In this document: piece by piece, positions 1 to 9,641 of the stretch
How the letters are laid out: each line of letters opens with the position of its first letter
Numbering within the stretch: position 1 is the stretch's first letter
Assembly (NCBI GenBank): GCA_024636495.1
Contig: JAGXGZ010000050.1
Coordinates: 1 to 64,000, forward strand
Source: Roseobacter sp.
Lineage (GTDB): Bacteria > Pseudomonadota > Alphaproteobacteria > Rhodobacterales > Rhodobacteraceae
Direction: 5' to 3'
Length of the DNA: 64,000 bases
The notes under the pieces: model-generated
Told to the model about the DNA's origin: nothing
The model's database searches: none
The model's input: only the letters and a program-made list of their open reading frames with translations
Program-made: the position numbers and the translations under genes

Positions 1-331
1 ATCGTTCATGAGGCGAAGTAGGCTGGCTCGTGAGAGGCAGAAGGCCGATTTGGCCGAACCCCTCGCCACCAAAAGCCAGTCGCTCTGTACGGCGAAAAAT
101 TTCACCAATTTGGCTAATAATCAGAGTTTTTCAACACAATCGGCTCACTGCCGTCATTCGCTGCCCTTGCACAACCGCCCCAAAAAGGACCGTTTGTTGA
201 ACGCTCTTGAAAGCCGCAATTGGCGCAGCCGCTGCGAGTACAATTTATTCTCCCACAGCAACCACCCCCCCCGAAAACAAGCCCCCCAAAACTTCCCACC
301 AAAAACCCCTTCCCATTCACGCTCACCCCGG
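1..331. other. Left-edge region without a supported gene
   Basis: About 330 bases precede the leuA leader. The open frames here on both strands are short, of odd composition (runs of C at 265-295) and match no family I know. It is probably intergenic sequence between leuA and whatever lies to the left. Confidence 0.5.
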
Positions 332-337
332 TATAGT
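310..337 (+). promoter_or_regulatory. Candidate sigma-70 promoter of the leuA leader
   Basis: TTCCCA at 310-315 (4 of 6 matches to TTGACA) and TATAGT at 332-337 (5 of 6 matches to TATAAT) are 16 bases apart. Transcription from this pair would begin at about 343-346, on or next to the ATG of the leader peptide, so the leader might be translated as a leaderless message. This is inferred from sequence resemblance only. Confidence 0.35.
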
Positions 338-345
338 CTCCTACT

Positions 346-432
346 ATGACACATGCATCTCATACTTCGACCCTGCTTAGCGCCAGCGCTGTGTCTTCCC
401 CTGCGCGTCTTCTACTGCTAATCCGCCTCTGA
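346..432 (+). CDS. Leucine-rich leader peptide of leuA (LeuL-like)
   Basis: A 28-codon reading frame begins 165 bases upstream of the leuA start and ends in RLLLLIRL and a stop. Five of its last eight codons are leucine, including two CTA codons, which should be rare in a GC-rich genome. That is the design of a ribosome-mediated attenuation leader, where stalling at Leu codons when charged tRNA-Leu is short changes downstream RNA folding. No clear Shine-Dalgarno sequence is visible; a -10-like TATAGT ends nine bases before the ATG, so leaderless translation is possible. The stop codon lies inside the first arm of a 9-bp inverted repeat. Amino-acid attenuators are known in alphaproteobacteria (for example trp in rhizobia). 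This one is inferred from sequence. Confidence 0.7.
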   Translation: MTHASHTSTLLSASAVSSPARLLLLIRL

Positions 433-483
433 GCGTGCCATCCGGCGCGCCCGCTCAGAGGGATGTGCCGCGCGCCACGGATG
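427..483 (+). promoter_or_regulatory. Mutually exclusive hairpins of the leuA attenuator
   Basis: Hairpin A pairs CTCTGAGCG (427-435, spanning the leader stop codon) with CGCTCAGAG (452-460), nine perfect base pairs. Hairpin B pairs 439-450 (CATCCGGCGCGC) with 470-483, as five plus seven base pairs with a two-base AC bulge. The arms interleave: the 5' arm of B lies in the loop of A and the 3' arm of A lies in the loop of B, so normally only one forms. A ribosome stalled on the leucine run or parked at the stop would cover part of A. There is no U-run directly after B, so whether control is by termination or translation is unclear. Confidence 0.6.
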
Positions 484-510
484 ATTAAGCAGAAAGAAAG
501 AACCCAACAC

Positions 511-2079
511 ATGACCGATACGACAAAACAAGACCGCGTCTTGATCTTTGACACGACGTTGCGCGACGGCGAACAAAGCCCCGGTGCAACCATGACCCAT
601 GCCGAAAAGATCGAAATCGCTGGTCTGCTGGATGAAATGGGCGTCGATATCATCGAGGCCGGTTTTCCCATTGCCTCGGAGGGTGATTTTAACGCGGTAA
701 GCGAGATTGCCCGCCTGTCGAAGAATTCGGTGATCTGCGGTCTGGCCCGTGCGCAGTTTGGCGATATTGACCGCTGCTGGGAGGCCGTGAAACACGCGCC
801 CCAGCCGCGCATCCATACATTCATTGGCACCTCGCCGCTGCACCGCGCCATTCCCAACCTCGACATGGATCAGATGGCCGAGCGGATTCACGAGACAGTC
901 ACCCATGCGCGCAACCTGTGTGACAACGTGCAATGGTCGCCGATGGACGCTACACGGACCGAGCTTGATTACCTGTACCGCACGGTTGAAATCGCGATCA
1001 AGGCGGGGGCGACCACGATCAATATCCCCGACACCGTGGGCTATACTGCGCCCCGCGAAAGCGCTGAATTGATCCGCAAGCTGCTGGAAAACGTGCCTGG
1101 CGCGGACGAGATCATCTTTGCCACCCATTGCCACAACGACCTTGGCATGGCGACCGCCAACAGCCTTGCGGCGGTTGAGGCAGGCGCGCGTCAGATCGAA
1201 TGTACCATCAACGGGCTTGGCGAACGCGCGGGCAATACCGCGCTGGAAGAAGTCGTGATGGCCATGAAGGTCCGCAACGATATCATGCCGTATCAGACCG
1301 GCGTGGACAGCACGAAGCTGATGAATATCTCGCGGCGTGTTGCATCGGTGTCGGGCTTTGCCGTGCAGTTCAACAAGGCCATCGTCGGCAAGAACGCCTT
1401 TGCCCATGAAAGCGGTATCCATCAGGATGGCATGCTGAAAAACGCCGAAACATTCGAGATTATGCGCCCCGAAGACGTGGGCCTGACCGAGACCAATATC
1501 GTGATGGGCAAACATTCAGGACGTGCCGCTTTGCGATCCAAGCTGGAGAACCTTGGCTATGAATTGGGGGATAACCAGCTCAAGGACGTGTTCGTGCGGT
1601 TCAAGGAATTGGCTGACCGCAAGAAAGAGATCTACGACGAAGATCTGATCGCCTTGATGCGGATCGCATCTGATCCCGAAAGCGACCGGATCAAGCTGAA
1701 ATCCATGCATGTGGTCTGCGGCACAGACGGGCCGAATGTGGCCAAGATGACCCTGACCATCGATGGAGCCGATCAAAGCACCGAACAGACAGGTGATGGC
1801 CCGGTCGATGCGTCGTTCAAATGTATCAAGGCGATGGTCGAACATACTGCGCGCTTGCAACTCTATCAGGTGAACGCCGTGACCGAGGGGACTGACGCGC
1901 AGGCAACGGTTTCCGTGCGCATCGAGGAAGACGGGCGCATCGTGACGGGTCAATCTGCTGATACCGACACGGTTGTCGCGTCAGCGCGGGCGTATATTCA
2001 CGCGCTGAACCGCCTGTTGGTGCGCCGCGAAAAAGGCGGCACCGACAAGCGCGAAGTCAGTTATAAAGACGCTGGTTAA
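511..2079 (+). CDS. leuA: 2-isopropylmalate synthase
   Basis: Catalyses the first committed step of leucine biosynthesis, condensing acetyl-CoA with 2-oxoisovalerate. The HMGL-like TIM barrel opens with FDTTLRDGEQSPG, the family signature carrying the metal-binding Asp, and contains the HCHNDLG metal-binding motif. The C-terminal part, with the GDGPVDA segment near residue 430, is the LeuA allosteric domain that binds leucine. At 522 residues it has the usual length of the bacterial long form. In-frame ATGs at 463 and 481 exist, but 463 lies between the arms of the attenuator and 481 overlaps an arm; homologues begin with MTD, so 511 is chosen. A terminator follows directly. Confidence 0.97.
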   Translation: MTDTTKQDRVLIFDTTLRDGEQSPGATMTHAEKIEIAGLLDEMGVDIIEAGFPIASEGDFNAVSEIARLSKNSVICGLARAQFGDIDRCWEAVKHAPQPRIHTFIGTSPLHRAIPNLDMDQMAERIHETVTHARNLCDNVQWSPMDATRTELDYLYRTVEIAIKAGATTINIPDTVGYTAPRESAELIRKLLENVPGADEIIFATHCHNDLGMATANSLAAVEAGARQIECTINGLGERAGNTALEEVVMAMKVRNDIMPYQTGVDSTKLMNISRRVASVSGFAVQFNKAIVGKNAFAHESGIHQDGMLKNAETFEIMRPEDVGLTETNIVMGKHSGRAALRSKLENLGYELGDNQLKDVFVRFKELADRKKEIYDEDLIALMRIASDPESDRIKLKSMHVVCGTDGPNVAKMTLTIDGADQSTEQTGDGPVDASFKCIKAMVEHTARLQLYQVNAVTEGTDAQATVSVRIEEDGRIVTGQSADTDTVVASARAYIHALNRLLVRREKGGTDKREVSYKDAG

Positions 2080-2085
2080 CGGATC

Positions 2086-2115
2086 AAAGGCAGGGTTTCG
2101 GCCCTGCCTTTTTTT
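2086..2115 (+). terminator. Rho-independent terminator of leuA
   Basis: GGCAGGG (2089-2095) pairs with CCCTGCC (2102-2108) and is followed by a run of seven T. Flanking A and T residues make it partly bidirectional. The stop codon of the convergent VOC gene lies in its T-run. Confidence 0.9.
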
Positions 2116-2698
2116 AGCTGTACGGGTTCTTGGGCGACCGGTCATCCGATAATGACCGCTGAGACCGTTCAACGATCATGACCGTTGCGTCGGCAAGATG
2201 CTGGCGCTCGATATGATGATCGCCCCGCGCAACCCGCAGTTTATGCGCTTCTAACATGACTTCGGCGTGAGAAGATCCGCGTGGCGGGATGAACGTATAG
2301 CAGGCCAGCTCGATCAGGAACCCCAACGGATCCTTGAAATAGATCGAATGCATAAAGCCGCGATCTTTGATGCCTGAATTGCCGATGCCGCGCGCCTTTA
2401 GCCGGTCCAACACCTGGTCCAACATCGCGCGATCGACCTCGAACGCCACGTGGTGGACGCAGCCTGCATCGATTGGCGTCCGGTTGTGCACCGGCTTGCG
2501 GTTTTCGTTGGAAAAGATCGTGATCAGCCGCCCGTCGCCGGGATCAAAATACAAATGCCCTTCGTCTGCATCATCCAGATTGGGCTGGTCAAAGATGAAC
2601 GACATACCCAACACGCCTTCCCAAAAATCGATACTGGTCTGCCGGTCTGCCCCCATCAACGTAATATGATGCACGCCAATTACCTGAATTTTCTGCAT
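2114..2698 (-). CDS. VOC (glyoxalase/dioxygenase-like) family protein
   Basis: The vicinal oxygen chelate fold begins with VIGVHHITLMGADRQTSIDFWE, typical of ring-cleavage dioxygenase-like and glyoxalase-like proteins, in which HH gives a metal-ligand His. A second module has HHVAFEV and the DPLGFLIELACY stretch with its Glu ligand. This predicts a divalent-metal enzyme acting on an aromatic diol or a small oxo compound; the substrate is unknown. The 194-residue protein has a C-terminal tail of about 55 residues beyond the fold. The start at 2698 is preferred over 2719 because GGGA lies at a suitable distance upstream and homologues begin near MQKIQV. It converges on leuA and shares its terminator. 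Confidence 0.8.
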   Translation of the reverse strand: MQKIQVIGVHHITLMGADRQTSIDFWEGVLGMSFIFDQPNLDDADEGHLYFDPGDGRLITIFSNENRKPVHNRTPIDAGCVHHVAFEVDRAMLDQVLDRLKARGIGNSGIKDRGFMHSIYFKDPLGFLIELACYTFIPPRGSSHAEVMLEAHKLRVARGDHHIERQHLADATVMIVERSQRSLSDDRSPKNPYS

Positions 2699-2816
2699 TG
2701 TAGTTATCCCAATTTTCACGCCGACGATCCGCCTTCCCGGAAATATAGCCTAGCGGCGGCATCATGCCACCCCAATAGTCAACCCCCCTTTCGTCTTTGG
2801 CATCATCGGCCTATAA

Positions 2817-3929
<1,113 letters not shown>

Positions 3930-3998
3930 ATCAGGCATATTATACCAAGCCCCAAGCGGCAGGATGGCCCTGCCAAAACGGCAGGAAAAACGTGACGC

Positions 3999-4880
3999 AT
4001 GGCCACCGACCGATCCAATTCGAATGATTTTGCGCGGCCTTTGCGCCGGATCCTGCTTGCCGTTCTGATTCTGATCCTGACGGGCGTCTTCCTGCTTTGG
4101 CGCGTCGACAGCCCAAGGGTCGAGCGCTTTCGAGCCCAGATCACCGATAGCATCGTCCCCAATATGGATTGGGCCATGGTTCCCGTGACGGGTACGATAA
4201 ATCTGTTGCGGGATTATCAAAGTTATCAGCGACTGACTGTTCAAAATCAGGAATTGCGATCAGAGCTGCGCAAAATGCAAACGTGGAAAGAAGCAGCGCT
4301 TCAGCTTGAGCAGGAAAACGCGCGATTGCTGGATCTTAACAAGGTGCGGCTAGACCCCCGTTTGACCTATATTACCGGTGTGGTTCTGGCTGATTCCGGC
4401 TCCCCTTTTCGCCAATCTGTTTTGGTGAATGTTGGCGCGCGCGACGGTCTGCTCGAAGGCTGGGCGACCGTCGACGGGATCGGCCTTGTCGGGCGGATCT
4501 CGGGGGTGGGGCAGGATACCGCGCGGGTTATCTTGGTGACTGACACCTCAAGCCGCATTCCTGCAACAATTCAACCCTCTGGCCAGCGGGCTATCATTGC
4601 GGGTGATAACTCCTCAGCGCCGCCGATTGATTTCCTTGAGAACCCCGATCTTGTGCGCCCCGGCGACAGGGTGATCAGTTCGGGGGACGGCGGTGTGTTT
4701 CCTGCTGGTCTGCTGATCGGCCAAGTTGCCGCCGACCCCGGTGGGCGGCTGCGCGTCCGCCTTGCCGCCGATTTCGAGCGGCTCGAGTTTTTGCGCGTTC
4801 TGCGCGATCACGGGGCGGAAACGGTCACTGAAGGAGCAAACGTAATCCTTGACCAAACCATCCCCGAGCCAACAGAATAA
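3999..4880 (+). CDS. mreC: Rod shape-determining protein MreC
   Basis: A bitopic inner-membrane protein that links MreB to PBP2 and RodA. After a basic cytoplasmic stretch there is one membrane segment at about residues 17-36, then a periplasmic coiled coil at about 70-110 (VQNQELRSELRKMQ), then the beta-rich MreC domain with the conserved YITGVVLADSGSPFRQ stretch. Its length of 293 residues fits the family. Its stop overlaps the mreD start by one base, which points to translational coupling. Confidence 0.96.
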   Translation: MATDRSNSNDFARPLRRILLAVLILILTGVFLLWRVDSPRVERFRAQITDSIVPNMDWAMVPVTGTINLLRDYQSYQRLTVQNQELRSELRKMQTWKEAALQLEQENARLLDLNKVRLDPRLTYITGVVLADSGSPFRQSVLVNVGARDGLLEGWATVDGIGLVGRISGVGQDTARVILVTDTSSRIPATIQPSGQRAIIAGDNSSAPPIDFLENPDLVRPGDRVISSGDGGVFPAGLLIGQVAADPGGRLRVRLAADFERLEFLRVLRDHGAETVTEGANVILDQTIPEPTE

Positions 4881-5512
4881 TGGACACGCTATCGCCCCTG
4901 CGTTTGTGGATGATGCGCGCCGCTTTCTTGCTGTTGGCGACGGTATTGCTGTTTTTCCACTTGCTGCCAATTGAAACGCAGCCCGTCGCCCTGTTCGAAC
5001 CAGATCTGCTGCCGCCACTAAGCAGCATTGATCCTGCCGAAGCCCGCCTGCGCGAGCTGCTGGATCAAGGGAGCGGCAGGTTCCTGATTGCCCCTGATCT
5101 ATTGATCGCCTTTGCGTTTGCGTGGTCCGTGCGCCGGCCGGAATTCGTACCTGCCGTCTTGCTATGCGCTGTGTTTTTACTTACCGATCTGTTGCTTCAA
5201 CGGCCCCCCGGGCTGTGGGCGCTTTTGGCGCTGATCGCGTGTGAAAACCTAAAGGTGCGTGGGCGGTCGCTTCGGGATAGCAGCTTTGGCCCCGAATGGC
5301 TGGCTGTTGCGATTTGGCTAACGGGTATTTTGCTGCTGAACCGCATTGTGCTATCATTAGTCTTGGTACCACGTCCCGACCTCAAGCTAAGCTTGATCGA
5401 GCTTGGATTGACGATCGTGACCTATCCCATCGTCGTCTTGATAACTCATTGGTTTATGGGTGTACGCAAGGCGGCACCGGGTGACTTCGACAGCTTCGCC
5501 GGGCGGGCATGA
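4880..5512 (+). CDS. mreD: Rod shape-determining protein MreD
   Basis: A small polytopic membrane protein of the Rod complex. It begins with a membrane helix at about residues 9-30, then has several more hydrophobic helices (around 72-105, 110-125, 145-165 and 175-195). MreD is weakly conserved; the call rests on its hydrophobic profile, its length (210 residues) and its place between mreC and the PBP2 gene. The ATG overlaps the mreC stop. Confidence 0.9.
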   Translation: MDTLSPLRLWMMRAAFLLLATVLLFFHLLPIETQPVALFEPDLLPPLSSIDPAEARLRELLDQGSGRFLIAPDLLIAFAFAWSVRRPEFVPAVLLCAVFLLTDLLLQRPPGLWALLALIACENLKVRGRSLRDSSFGPEWLAVAIWLTGILLLNRIVLSLVLVPRPDLKLSLIELGLTIVTYPIVVLITHWFMGVRKAAPGDFDSFAGRA

Positions 5513-5522
5513 GGAGAGTAAG

Positions 5523-7466
5523 ATGAGACGCAGCAGGGCAGAAACAGACACCAACCATGCCAAACTAAGCCGCCGCGCCGCGTTGCTGGGTGGCGTGCAA
5601 CTGCTGTTCATGGGCGGGCTAGCCGCGCGCATGAATTACCTGCAAGTCGATCAGGCCGATCAATACCTGCTTTTGGCGGAGGAGAACCGGATCAACATCC
5701 GCCTGATCCCGCCTTCCCGAGGTGAAATTTTTGACCGCAACGGCGTGAAGCTGGCCCAGAACAGTCCGTCTTATCGCATCGTGATGGTGCGCGAAGACGC
5801 AGGCGATGTGGACGACGTGATGCAGCGATTGGCAAAGGTGATCAATCTTGATGCCGAAGCCCGCGACCGCGCAATTGCCGAGGTGAAAGCCGCTGAACGG
5901 TTCCTGCCCGTCACTGTTGCCGATAACGTCACGTGGGATGACCTAAGCCGGGTATCCGTCAATGCGCCCGCGCTTCCCGGTGTCAGCCCCGAGGTCGGCC
6001 TGACACGTGTTTATCCGCGCGGCTCTGATTTTGCGCATATTGTGGGGCGCGTGGGCCGCGTCAGTCAAGCAGACCTTGATGAACAAGAAACGCCCGACGC
6101 CGTATTGCGCATCCCACGGTTTCAGATCGGGCGCATCAACGTCGAAGCCCGCGAAGAGGCGCTGTTGCGCGGGGTTGCGGGCACAAAACAGGTCGAGGTC
6201 AACGCGACGGGCCGGGTCATGCGCGAACTGTCCCGCCGCGAGGGCCAATCAGGGGCAGACCTGCAACTGACCGTCGATTCAAATCTGCAAAACTATGTCC
6301 AGGCGCGCTTGGGCGATGAAAGCGCCGCGGTCGTGATTATTGATTGCGAACACGGCGACCTTGTCGCCAACGCGTCGTCCCCCAGCTATGACCCGAACCT
6401 TTTTATCGGCGGGATTTCATCGGCTGATTATAACCCGATGCTCGAATCCAAGTATCGCCCGCTGGTCAACAAGACTGTTCAAGGTACATACCCGCCCGGA
6501 TCTACCTACAAGATGGTCGTCGCGATGGCAGCCCTTGAGGAAGGGATCGTCGGACCCGACGATACCGTCTATTGTCCCGGCCATCTTGAAGTTGGCGGGC
6601 GCAGATTCCACTGCTGGAAACGGGCAGGTCATGGTTGGGTTGATCTGGAAAACTCGCTCAAGCAATCTTGTGACGTTTATTATTACGAACTTGCCCTCAA
6701 AGTCGGGATCGAAAAAATCTCGGCCATGGCAAGGCAGCTGGGTCTGGGTGTGCGTCACGATCTGCCCTTGTCATCCGTAGCGGCGGGCCTTGCACCTACC
6801 AAAGAGTGGAAAAAAGAAACGCGCGGTGCCGATTGGGTTATCGGCGATACAGTCAACGCCTCTATCGGGCAGGGGTTTACGCTTGCCTCGCCGCTGCAAC
6901 TGGCCGTGATGACAGCGCGGATTGCGACCAATCGAATGGTCACTCCACGCCTGATCAAATCCATCGACGGGATCGAACAACCGTCCGGCGGTGGCGAACC
7001 CATGGGCATTAACGAAAACAACCTGCGCAAAATTCGCCAAGGCATGCATGTCGTGGTGAATGATCGCCGCGGGACGGGATATCGGTCGCGCATCATCGCC
7101 GAGGACATGCGCATGGCGGGCAAGACCGGTACAAGTCAGGTTCGCAACATCACGACCGCAGAACGCGCGCGTGGTGTCAGCCGCAACGAGGATCTGCCGT
7201 GGGAACGCCGGGATCACGCATTGTTCGTGGCCTTCGCGCCCTCGGACAAGCCGCGCTATGCGATATCGGTTCTGGTAGAACACGGCGGCGGCGGCTCGAC
7301 CGCTGCAGCCCCCATTGCCCGCGACGTGATGCTTCAAGCCCTCTACGGAGGAGAGCCACCGCTTGATGCCTACCCCACGTCTGATCGGGATCGGATTTCG
7401 GCGCAGCAAGAACAACTCCGCGAGGTTCAGCCCCAAGCGACGATCAAAGGTAAAGATCAAGCATGA
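5523..7466 (+). CDS. mrdA: Penicillin-binding protein 2 (Rod complex transpeptidase)
   Basis: The elongation-specific DD-transpeptidase that cross-links peptidoglycan together with RodA. The 647-residue protein has a short cytoplasmic tail, one membrane segment at about residues 20-40, the dimerisation domain with PPSRGEIFDRNG, and the transpeptidase domain. Catalytic motifs: STYK with the nucleophile Ser327, SCD at 382-384, and KTG at 534-536. The start at 5523 is chosen over an upstream ATG at 5460 because GAGGAG lies just before it and the upstream ATG is inside mreD. It overlaps rodA by four bases. Confidence 0.97.
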   Translation: MRRSRAETDTNHAKLSRRAALLGGVQLLFMGGLAARMNYLQVDQADQYLLLAEENRINIRLIPPSRGEIFDRNGVKLAQNSPSYRIVMVREDAGDVDDVMQRLAKVINLDAEARDRAIAEVKAAERFLPVTVADNVTWDDLSRVSVNAPALPGVSPEVGLTRVYPRGSDFAHIVGRVGRVSQADLDEQETPDAVLRIPRFQIGRINVEAREEALLRGVAGTKQVEVNATGRVMRELSRREGQSGADLQLTVDSNLQNYVQARLGDESAAVVIIDCEHGDLVANASSPSYDPNLFIGGISSADYNPMLESKYRPLVNKTVQGTYPPGSTYKMVVAMAALEEGIVGPDDTVYCPGHLEVGGRRFHCWKRAGHGWVDLENSLKQSCDVYYYELALKVGIEKISAMARQLGLGVRHDLPLSSVAAGLAPTKEWKKETRGADWVIGDTVNASIGQGFTLASPLQLAVMTARIATNRMVTPRLIKSIDGIEQPSGGGEPMGINENNLRKIRQGMHVVVNDRRGTGYRSRIIAEDMRMAGKTGTSQVRNITTAERARGVSRNEDLPWERRDHALFVAFAPSDKPRYAISVLVEHGGGGSTAAAPIARDVMLQALYGGEPPLDAYPTSDRDRISAQQEQLREVQPQATIKGKDQA

Positions 7467-8602
7467 GTTATCTAGAATATAACGTCAAACACGTCCCGAC
7501 AGGACTTAGAAAAATACTGCATTTGAACTGGCCCCTGATAATACTTCTGGCATCGGTAGCCGGGGTTGGTTTTCTTATGCTGTACTCGGTTGCGGGGGGC
7601 ACCTTCACGCCTTGGGCAGAGCCCCAGATGAAACGTTTCGCCCTTGGTCTGGCCTTGATGGTTGCGGTGGGCATGGTGCCGATATGGATGTGGCGCAACC
7701 TTGCTGGCGTCGCCTATATCGGTACAGTTTTGTTGCTGCTGGGCGTTGAGTTTTTCGGCTCTGTCGGCATGGGGGCGCAGCGCTGGATCGAGCTGGGATC
7801 GTTCCGGCTGCAACCGTCCGAACTGATGAAGATCACATTGGTCATGATGCTTGCAGCCTATTATGACTGGCTTCCTGCGAAACGCACATCGCGCCCGATC
7901 TGGGTCCTTATCCCGATCATAATTGTGCTTGTCCCAACCTTTCTGGTTCTCAAACAGCCTGACCTTGGTACCGCGCTTTTGCTGTTGTTCGCGGGCGGCG
8001 GGCTGATCTTTCTGGCGGGGGTCCACTGGGCCTATTTTGCCGTTGTCATCACCGCTGGCGTTGGCTTGATCACGGCCGTGTTTCAGTCGCGCGGAACACC
8101 GTGGCAATTGCTGAAGGACTATCAGTTCCGCCGCATTGACACCTTCATCGACCCCAGCACCGATCCGCTGGGGGCGGGCTATCACATCACACAGTCCAAG
8201 ATTGCGTTGGGCTCAGGCGGTTGGACGGGGCGCGGGTTCATGCAAGGAACCCAGTCGCGGCTGAACTTTCTGCCCGAAAAGCACACCGACTTTATCTTTA
8301 CCACTTTAGCCGAAGAATTTGGCTTTGTCGGCGGGTTCTCGTTATTGGGTCTTTATGCGCTGATCATTGTCTTTTGCATTGCCGCCGCGCTGGTCAACAA
8401 GGATCGTTTTTCGTCTCTGCTGACCCTTGGCATTGCGCTCAACTTCTTTTTGTTCTTCGCGGTGAACATGTCGATGGTCATGGGGCTTGCCCCCGTCGTC
8501 GGCGTGCCGCTGCCGCTGGTCAGTTACGGCGGATCTGCGATGCTTGTTTTATTATTGGCCTTCGGGCTGGTACAATCTGCCCATGTCCATCGTCCAAGGT
8601 AG
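7463..8602 (+). CDS. rodA: Rod shape-determining protein RodA (SEDS glycosyltransferase)
   Basis: A SEDS-family peptidoglycan polymerase that works as a complex with PBP2. The protein has about ten hydrophobic segments. Family motifs include GAQRWIELGSFRLQPSE and LPEKHTDFIFTTLAEEFGFVGG, and the segment GVPLPLVSYGGSAM near the C terminus. At 379 residues it matches the usual length. Its ATG overlaps the mrdA stop (ATGA), so the two subunits of the synthase are translationally coupled. Confidence 0.97.
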   Translation: MSYLEYNVKHVPTGLRKILHLNWPLIILLASVAGVGFLMLYSVAGGTFTPWAEPQMKRFALGLALMVAVGMVPIWMWRNLAGVAYIGTVLLLLGVEFFGSVGMGAQRWIELGSFRLQPSELMKITLVMMLAAYYDWLPAKRTSRPIWVLIPIIIVLVPTFLVLKQPDLGTALLLLFAGGGLIFLAGVHWAYFAVVITAGVGLITAVFQSRGTPWQLLKDYQFRRIDTFIDPSTDPLGAGYHITQSKIALGSGGWTGRGFMQGTQSRLNFLPEKHTDFIFTTLAEEFGFVGGFSLLGLYALIIVFCIAAALVNKDRFSSLLTLGIALNFFLFFAVNMSMVMGLAPVVGVPLPLVSYGGSAMLVLLLAFGLVQSAHVHRPR

Positions 8603-8608
8603 ATCTGA

Positions 8609-9541
8609 ATGACCCTGAATATCCTGTTTGCTGCCCGCCCCGAACGCTGGGCCATCTACGAGCCCCCGTTGCGCGCAGCACTGGACGCTGCTGGCATCAA
8701 GGCACATCTTGCCACCGAAATCGCCCCTGCCAAGGTTGACTACATCGTCTATGCACCCAACAGCCCGTTGCAGGATTTCACGCCCTATACCCGCGCCAAG
8801 GCGGTGCTGAACCTTTGGGCAGGTGTTGAACAGATCACCGGAAATACGACCCTGCGCATTCCCTTGGCGCGGATGGTCGATCCCGGCCTTACCAAGGGAA
8901 TGGTCGAGTGGGTAACCGGGCATGTCATGCGCTATCATCTCGGCCTCGATACCGACATTTTGAACACCGGTACAGAATGGAAACCACGTACCCCGCCGCT
9001 TGCCCAAGAACGCAAGGTGACTGTTTTGGGAATGGGTGCATTGGGCTGTGCAGTTGCGCAAACGCTTGTGAGCCTTGGTTTTGACGTCGCAGGCTGGTCG
9101 CGCAGTCAAAAAGATATCCCCAGCGTTGCTTGTTTCCATGGCAACGAGGGGCTGAATCAGGCGCTTGGCCGCTCTGAAATTGCTGTGTTGTTGCTGCCAG
9201 ACACACCCTCGACTGAAAACACGATCAATGCCAAAACACTCGCGGCGATGCCAGACGGTGCCTTTATCATCAACCCCGGACGCGGACCGTTGATTGAAGA
9301 TGACGCCCTTCTGGCCGCATTGGATAGCGGAAAGATTGCCCACGCCACGTTGGACGTTTTCCGCACAGAACCCCTGCCCGCAACACATCCCTATTGGGCG
9401 CATCCCAAGGTGACCGTCACACCGCATATCGCAGCAGAAACACGGGCGACGACGGCATCGCAGGTAATCGTTGAAAATATCCGGCGCGGCGAAGCAGGCG
9501 AAGAATATCTGCACCTGGTTGACCGCGCTTTGGGGTATTGA
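8609..9541 (+). CDS. ghrA: Glyoxylate/hydroxypyruvate reductase A
   Basis: A D-2-hydroxyacid dehydrogenase of the GhrA branch, reducing glyoxylate and hydroxypyruvate with NAD(P)H. The Rossmann fold shows as VLGMGALGCAVAQTLVSLGF and WSRS. The catalytic Arg, Glu and His lie in NPGRGPLIEDDALLAAL, DVFRTEPLP and TPHIAA. The 310-residue length fits. It begins six bases after rodA, so it may be read from the same transcript although its role is unrelated. A strong inverted repeat follows. Confidence 0.9.
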   Translation: MTLNILFAARPERWAIYEPPLRAALDAAGIKAHLATEIAPAKVDYIVYAPNSPLQDFTPYTRAKAVLNLWAGVEQITGNTTLRIPLARMVDPGLTKGMVEWVTGHVMRYHLGLDTDILNTGTEWKPRTPPLAQERKVTVLGMGALGCAVAQTLVSLGFDVAGWSRSQKDIPSVACFHGNEGLNQALGRSEIAVLLLPDTPSTENTINAKTLAAMPDGAFIINPGRGPLIEDDALLAALDSGKIAHATLDVFRTEPLPATHPYWAHPKVTVTPHIAAETRATTASQVIVENIRRGEAGEEYLHLVDRALGY

Positions 9542-9568
9542 TCGTCAGATTTCCTTCAGGCGTTCGGC

Positions 9569-9609
9569 TTTACGGGGCAAAAGCCATCTTTTTCATTTTG
9601 CCCCGTAAA
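9569..9609. terminator. Bidirectional terminator between ghrA and the M3 peptidase gene
   Basis: TTTACGGGGCAAAA (9569-9582) and TTTTGCCCCGTAAA (9596-9609) form a perfect 14-bp inverted repeat around a 13-base loop. It lies between two convergent genes and can serve both. Confidence 0.85.
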
Positions 9610-9641
9610 CTCTCGCCGAAGGCATAAAAGTTCTTTTACCG

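Noticed and set aside
8-349. 113-codon open frame at the left edge
   Set aside because: Low-complexity composition, no family, no ribosome-binding site; it overlaps the leuA promoter region.
463-510. Upstream ATG starts for leuA at 463 and 481
   Set aside because: 463 lies between the attenuator arms and 481 overlaps one; LeuA homologues begin at the MTD of 511.
418-1515. 365-codon open frame on the minus strand
   Set aside because: It runs antisense to leuA, with no known family; a shadow of a GC-rich coding region.
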